From Methanoregula sp. (GTDB lineage Archaea > Halobacteriota > Methanomicrobia > Methanomicrobiales > Methanospirillaceae): a stretch of DNA of 5,169 nucleotides. Positions 4,841 through 5,169 of this stretch are shown here, piece after piece. The stretch lies in assembly GCA_003157895.1 (NCBI GenBank), contig PMKW01000173.1:1-5169 (forward strand), read 5' to 3'. Made by a program: the position numbers and the translations under genes. How positions within the stretch are numbered: the first letter of the stretch is position 1; every line of letters starts with the position of its first letter. The notes under the pieces are model-generated. The model was given only the letters and a program-made list of their open reading frames with translations. It made no database searches and was not told where the DNA came from.

Positions 4841-5169
4841 TCCGCAAAGCACCCCGGCGCCGTCTCCATCGCCCGCTTCCCGCCGAAGTGGTACACCGGC
4901 GCCCGCTACCTCCCGCTCGCACCGGAGCCGGAGATGCTCAGGATCGGGGACTGGGACGAATACAAAAAGCGCTACCGGGACGAGATCCTCTCCGTCCTCG
5001 ATCCGGATCAGGTGCTCCGGGACCTCGAAAAGCTGGGAGAAGGTCGCGACATCGTCCTGCTCTGCTTTGAGAAGGACCGCACTCACTGCCACCGCGGGCT
5101 CGTGGCGGAGTGGTTCCTGGAGAAAAAAGGGATCCGGGTTCCCGAGCTCGGGGCGGATCCCACGCTGCA
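4814..5169 (+). CDS. DUF488-family protein, 3' end cut by the window
   Basis: The frame from ATG 4814 is open to the window end, giving 118 residues; the C-terminus lies outside. It begins MLLTSYFAKSAKHPGAVSIA, followed by RFPPKWYTGARYLPLAPEPE, the usual opening of DUF488 proteins. Residues 46-75 contain DWDEYKKRYRDEILSVL, and residues 81-100 hold VLLCFEKDRTHCHRGLVAEW. The conserved Cys84, Glu86 and C92-H-R motif, the hallmark of the family, are intact. The biochemical role of the family is not established; the paired cysteines suggest a redox or metal-dependent activity, which is inference. The leader is very short and no good ribosome-binding site is seen. It is divergent from the flavoprotein gene with about 150 bases between them. 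A decayed paralogue start lies at 49. Confidence 0.87.
   Translation, partial: MLLTSYFAKSAKHPGAVSIARFPPKWYTGARYLPLAPEPEMLRIGDWDEYKKRYRDEILSVLDPDQVLRDLEKLGEGRDIVLLCFEKDRTHCHRGLVAEWFLEKKGIRVPELGADPTL

Noticed and set aside
4544..5092. A 182-residue minus-strand open frame
   Set aside because: It overlaps the start of the flavoprotein gene in another frame and lies antisense to the DUF488 gene. GC-rich codons explain the lack of stops.

Overview
The window looks like chromosomal DNA of a methanogenic archaeon, most likely of the order Methanomicrobiales. The main support is a large secreted protein carrying what reads as a PGF-pre-PGF domain, a family typical of euryarchaeal surface proteins. 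Archaeal BRE/TATA-like boxes (best at 416-428), short or absent leaders and an oligo-T terminator agree with this. The genus is inference; no rRNA or tRNA gene is present to fix it.

Layout. Bases 1-304 hold two joined gene remnants: the promoter and first codons of a DUF488-family gene (49 to about 112), fused to the last ~65 codons of an Eco57I/TaqI-type restriction-modification enzyme (about 107-304). After a 160-base spacer with a good promoter comes an 809-residue exported, membrane-anchored metallophosphoesterase (468-2897), closed by a hairpin plus T-run terminator. Bases 2991-3530 carry no convincing gene. They hold a cluster of short G-run/C-run palindromes with a shared core, plus predicted G-quadruplex motifs. 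A type II toxin-antitoxin pair follows: ribbon-helix-helix antitoxin (3568-3801), directly abutting a RelE/ParE toxin (3802-4077), with a palindromic operator candidate before it. On the minus strand is a small split-barrel flavin-binding protein of the pyridoxamine-phosphate-oxidase type (4662-4243), convergent with the toxin. The window ends inside an intact-looking DUF488 gene on the plus strand (from 4814), divergent from the flavoprotein gene.

How the parts relate. Only the toxin-antitoxin pair is clearly a functional unit. The other genes look like independent transcription units. The mix of gene debris, a partial paralogous duplication, palindromic repeats and a toxin-antitoxin module suggests a plastic accessory region. 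I do not see a convincing new multigene system. The points most worth following are the palindrome family, the DUF488/restriction-modification scar and the unusual surface phosphoesterase architecture.
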